From positions 1-55,402 of the forward strand of contig CANJMM010000008.1 of the NCBI GenBank assembly GCA_947475765.1: a DNA stretch of 55,402 nucleotides, given 5' to 3'. Each line of letters begins with the position of its first letter. Position 1 is the first letter of the stretch. The position numbers and the translations under genes are program-made. This document shows positions 55,267 through 55,402 of this stretch, piece after piece. The notes beneath the pieces were generated by a model. It did no database searches. It was not told where the DNA came from and was given only the letters and a program-made list of their open reading frames with translations. The DNA is from Legionellales bacterium (GTDB lineage: Bacteria; Pseudomonadota; Gammaproteobacteria; Berkiellales; Berkiellaceae).

Positions 55267-55402
55267 TCAGACAAGTTCACCAGCAAGTGCCATCTGAATT
55301 GCAATTAAAGGATTATAACCTTTGGTTGCCATGGTCTGCAAATAGCTGGAAATGCGACAATAAGCTTTTGCATACAGCTCTTTTCTGAAACAACCAGATA
55401 CT
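55267..55402 (-). pseudogene. Second IS66-like transposase tail, running off the window
   Basis: The reverse strand reads VSGCFRKELYAKAYCRISSY followed by LQTMATKGYNPLIAIQMALA, ending at a TGA at 55267-55269. VSGCFRS-like plus SYLxTMxKxG is typical of the C-terminus of another IS66 branch (ISBst12-like). It abuts the first fragment directly, so two different IS66 remnants are joined here. The 5' part lies outside the window, so it could be an intact gene, but its position inside decayed sequence suggests otherwise. Confidence 0.7.

Overview
The window looks like chromosomal DNA from a low-GC gammaproteobacterium of the order Legionellales (Coxiella, Legionella, Rickettsiella or Berkiella-like). 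The basis is protein character and gene content read by eye: a Mip-type FKBP, RpoS, TamA/TamB, LolA, a KdsB-like enzyme, Sel1-repeat and ankyrin-like proteins, and several unrecognised proteins that resemble secreted effectors. No database search was run, so the genus is not assigned. The gene density, TTG starts, 4-bp overlaps and frequent in-frame short tandem repeats are consistent along the window and suggest one native genome.

Layout. 1-4.9 kb is a conserved core: the 5' end of trxB (minus), then ftsK, lolA and serS (plus). 4.9-6.5 kb holds an ankyrin-like protein, followed by a GC-rich perfect inverted repeat. 6.9-12.6 kb is one giant gene for a T1SS-143-repeat, LapA-like surface adhesin. 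12.7-17.3 kb is putP-putA (proline uptake and oxidation to glutamate). 17.4-22.3 kb is a minus-strand cluster: mip, a WD40-like lipoprotein, a TPR-methyltransferase fusion, lemA and a GIDE-like membrane protein. ampG follows, then a REP-type tyrosine transposase preceded by three tandem 22-bp repeats and overlapping the end of fumC. acnA-fumC (minus) are divergent from marR-rpoS (plus). 30.6-36.9 kb is a kdp potassium-uptake operon: a 30-aa small ORF, kdpF, kdpA, kdpB, kdpC and a kdpD that stops before the kinase domains, with no kdpE. 36.9-46.0 kb carries tamB and tamA, separated by an oppositely oriented organophosphate-type transporter, and an ABC importer (ATPase and double permease) coupled to tamA. 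46-49.9 kb has two coiled-coil proteins, a Sel1 protein and a small membrane protein. 50-51.4 kb is a KdsB-like cytidylyltransferase with a histidine phosphatase. 51.5-54.8 kb holds two effector-like proteins, one with a deaminase-like Cys/Glu motif. The window ends with DnaA-box-like sites and two decayed IS66-type transposase tails.

Functional reading. Energy metabolism (proline to glutamate, aconitase, fumarase), high-affinity K+ uptake, envelope biogenesis and host-interaction candidates are interleaved, as expected for a facultative or obligate intracellular bacterium. The most unusual items are the truncated KdpD without KdpE, the adhesin with an AAG retention-like motif but no RTX nonapeptides, the possible deaminase motif in the 716-aa protein, the split tamA/tamB pair, and the WD40 lipoprotein lacking a standard start codon.
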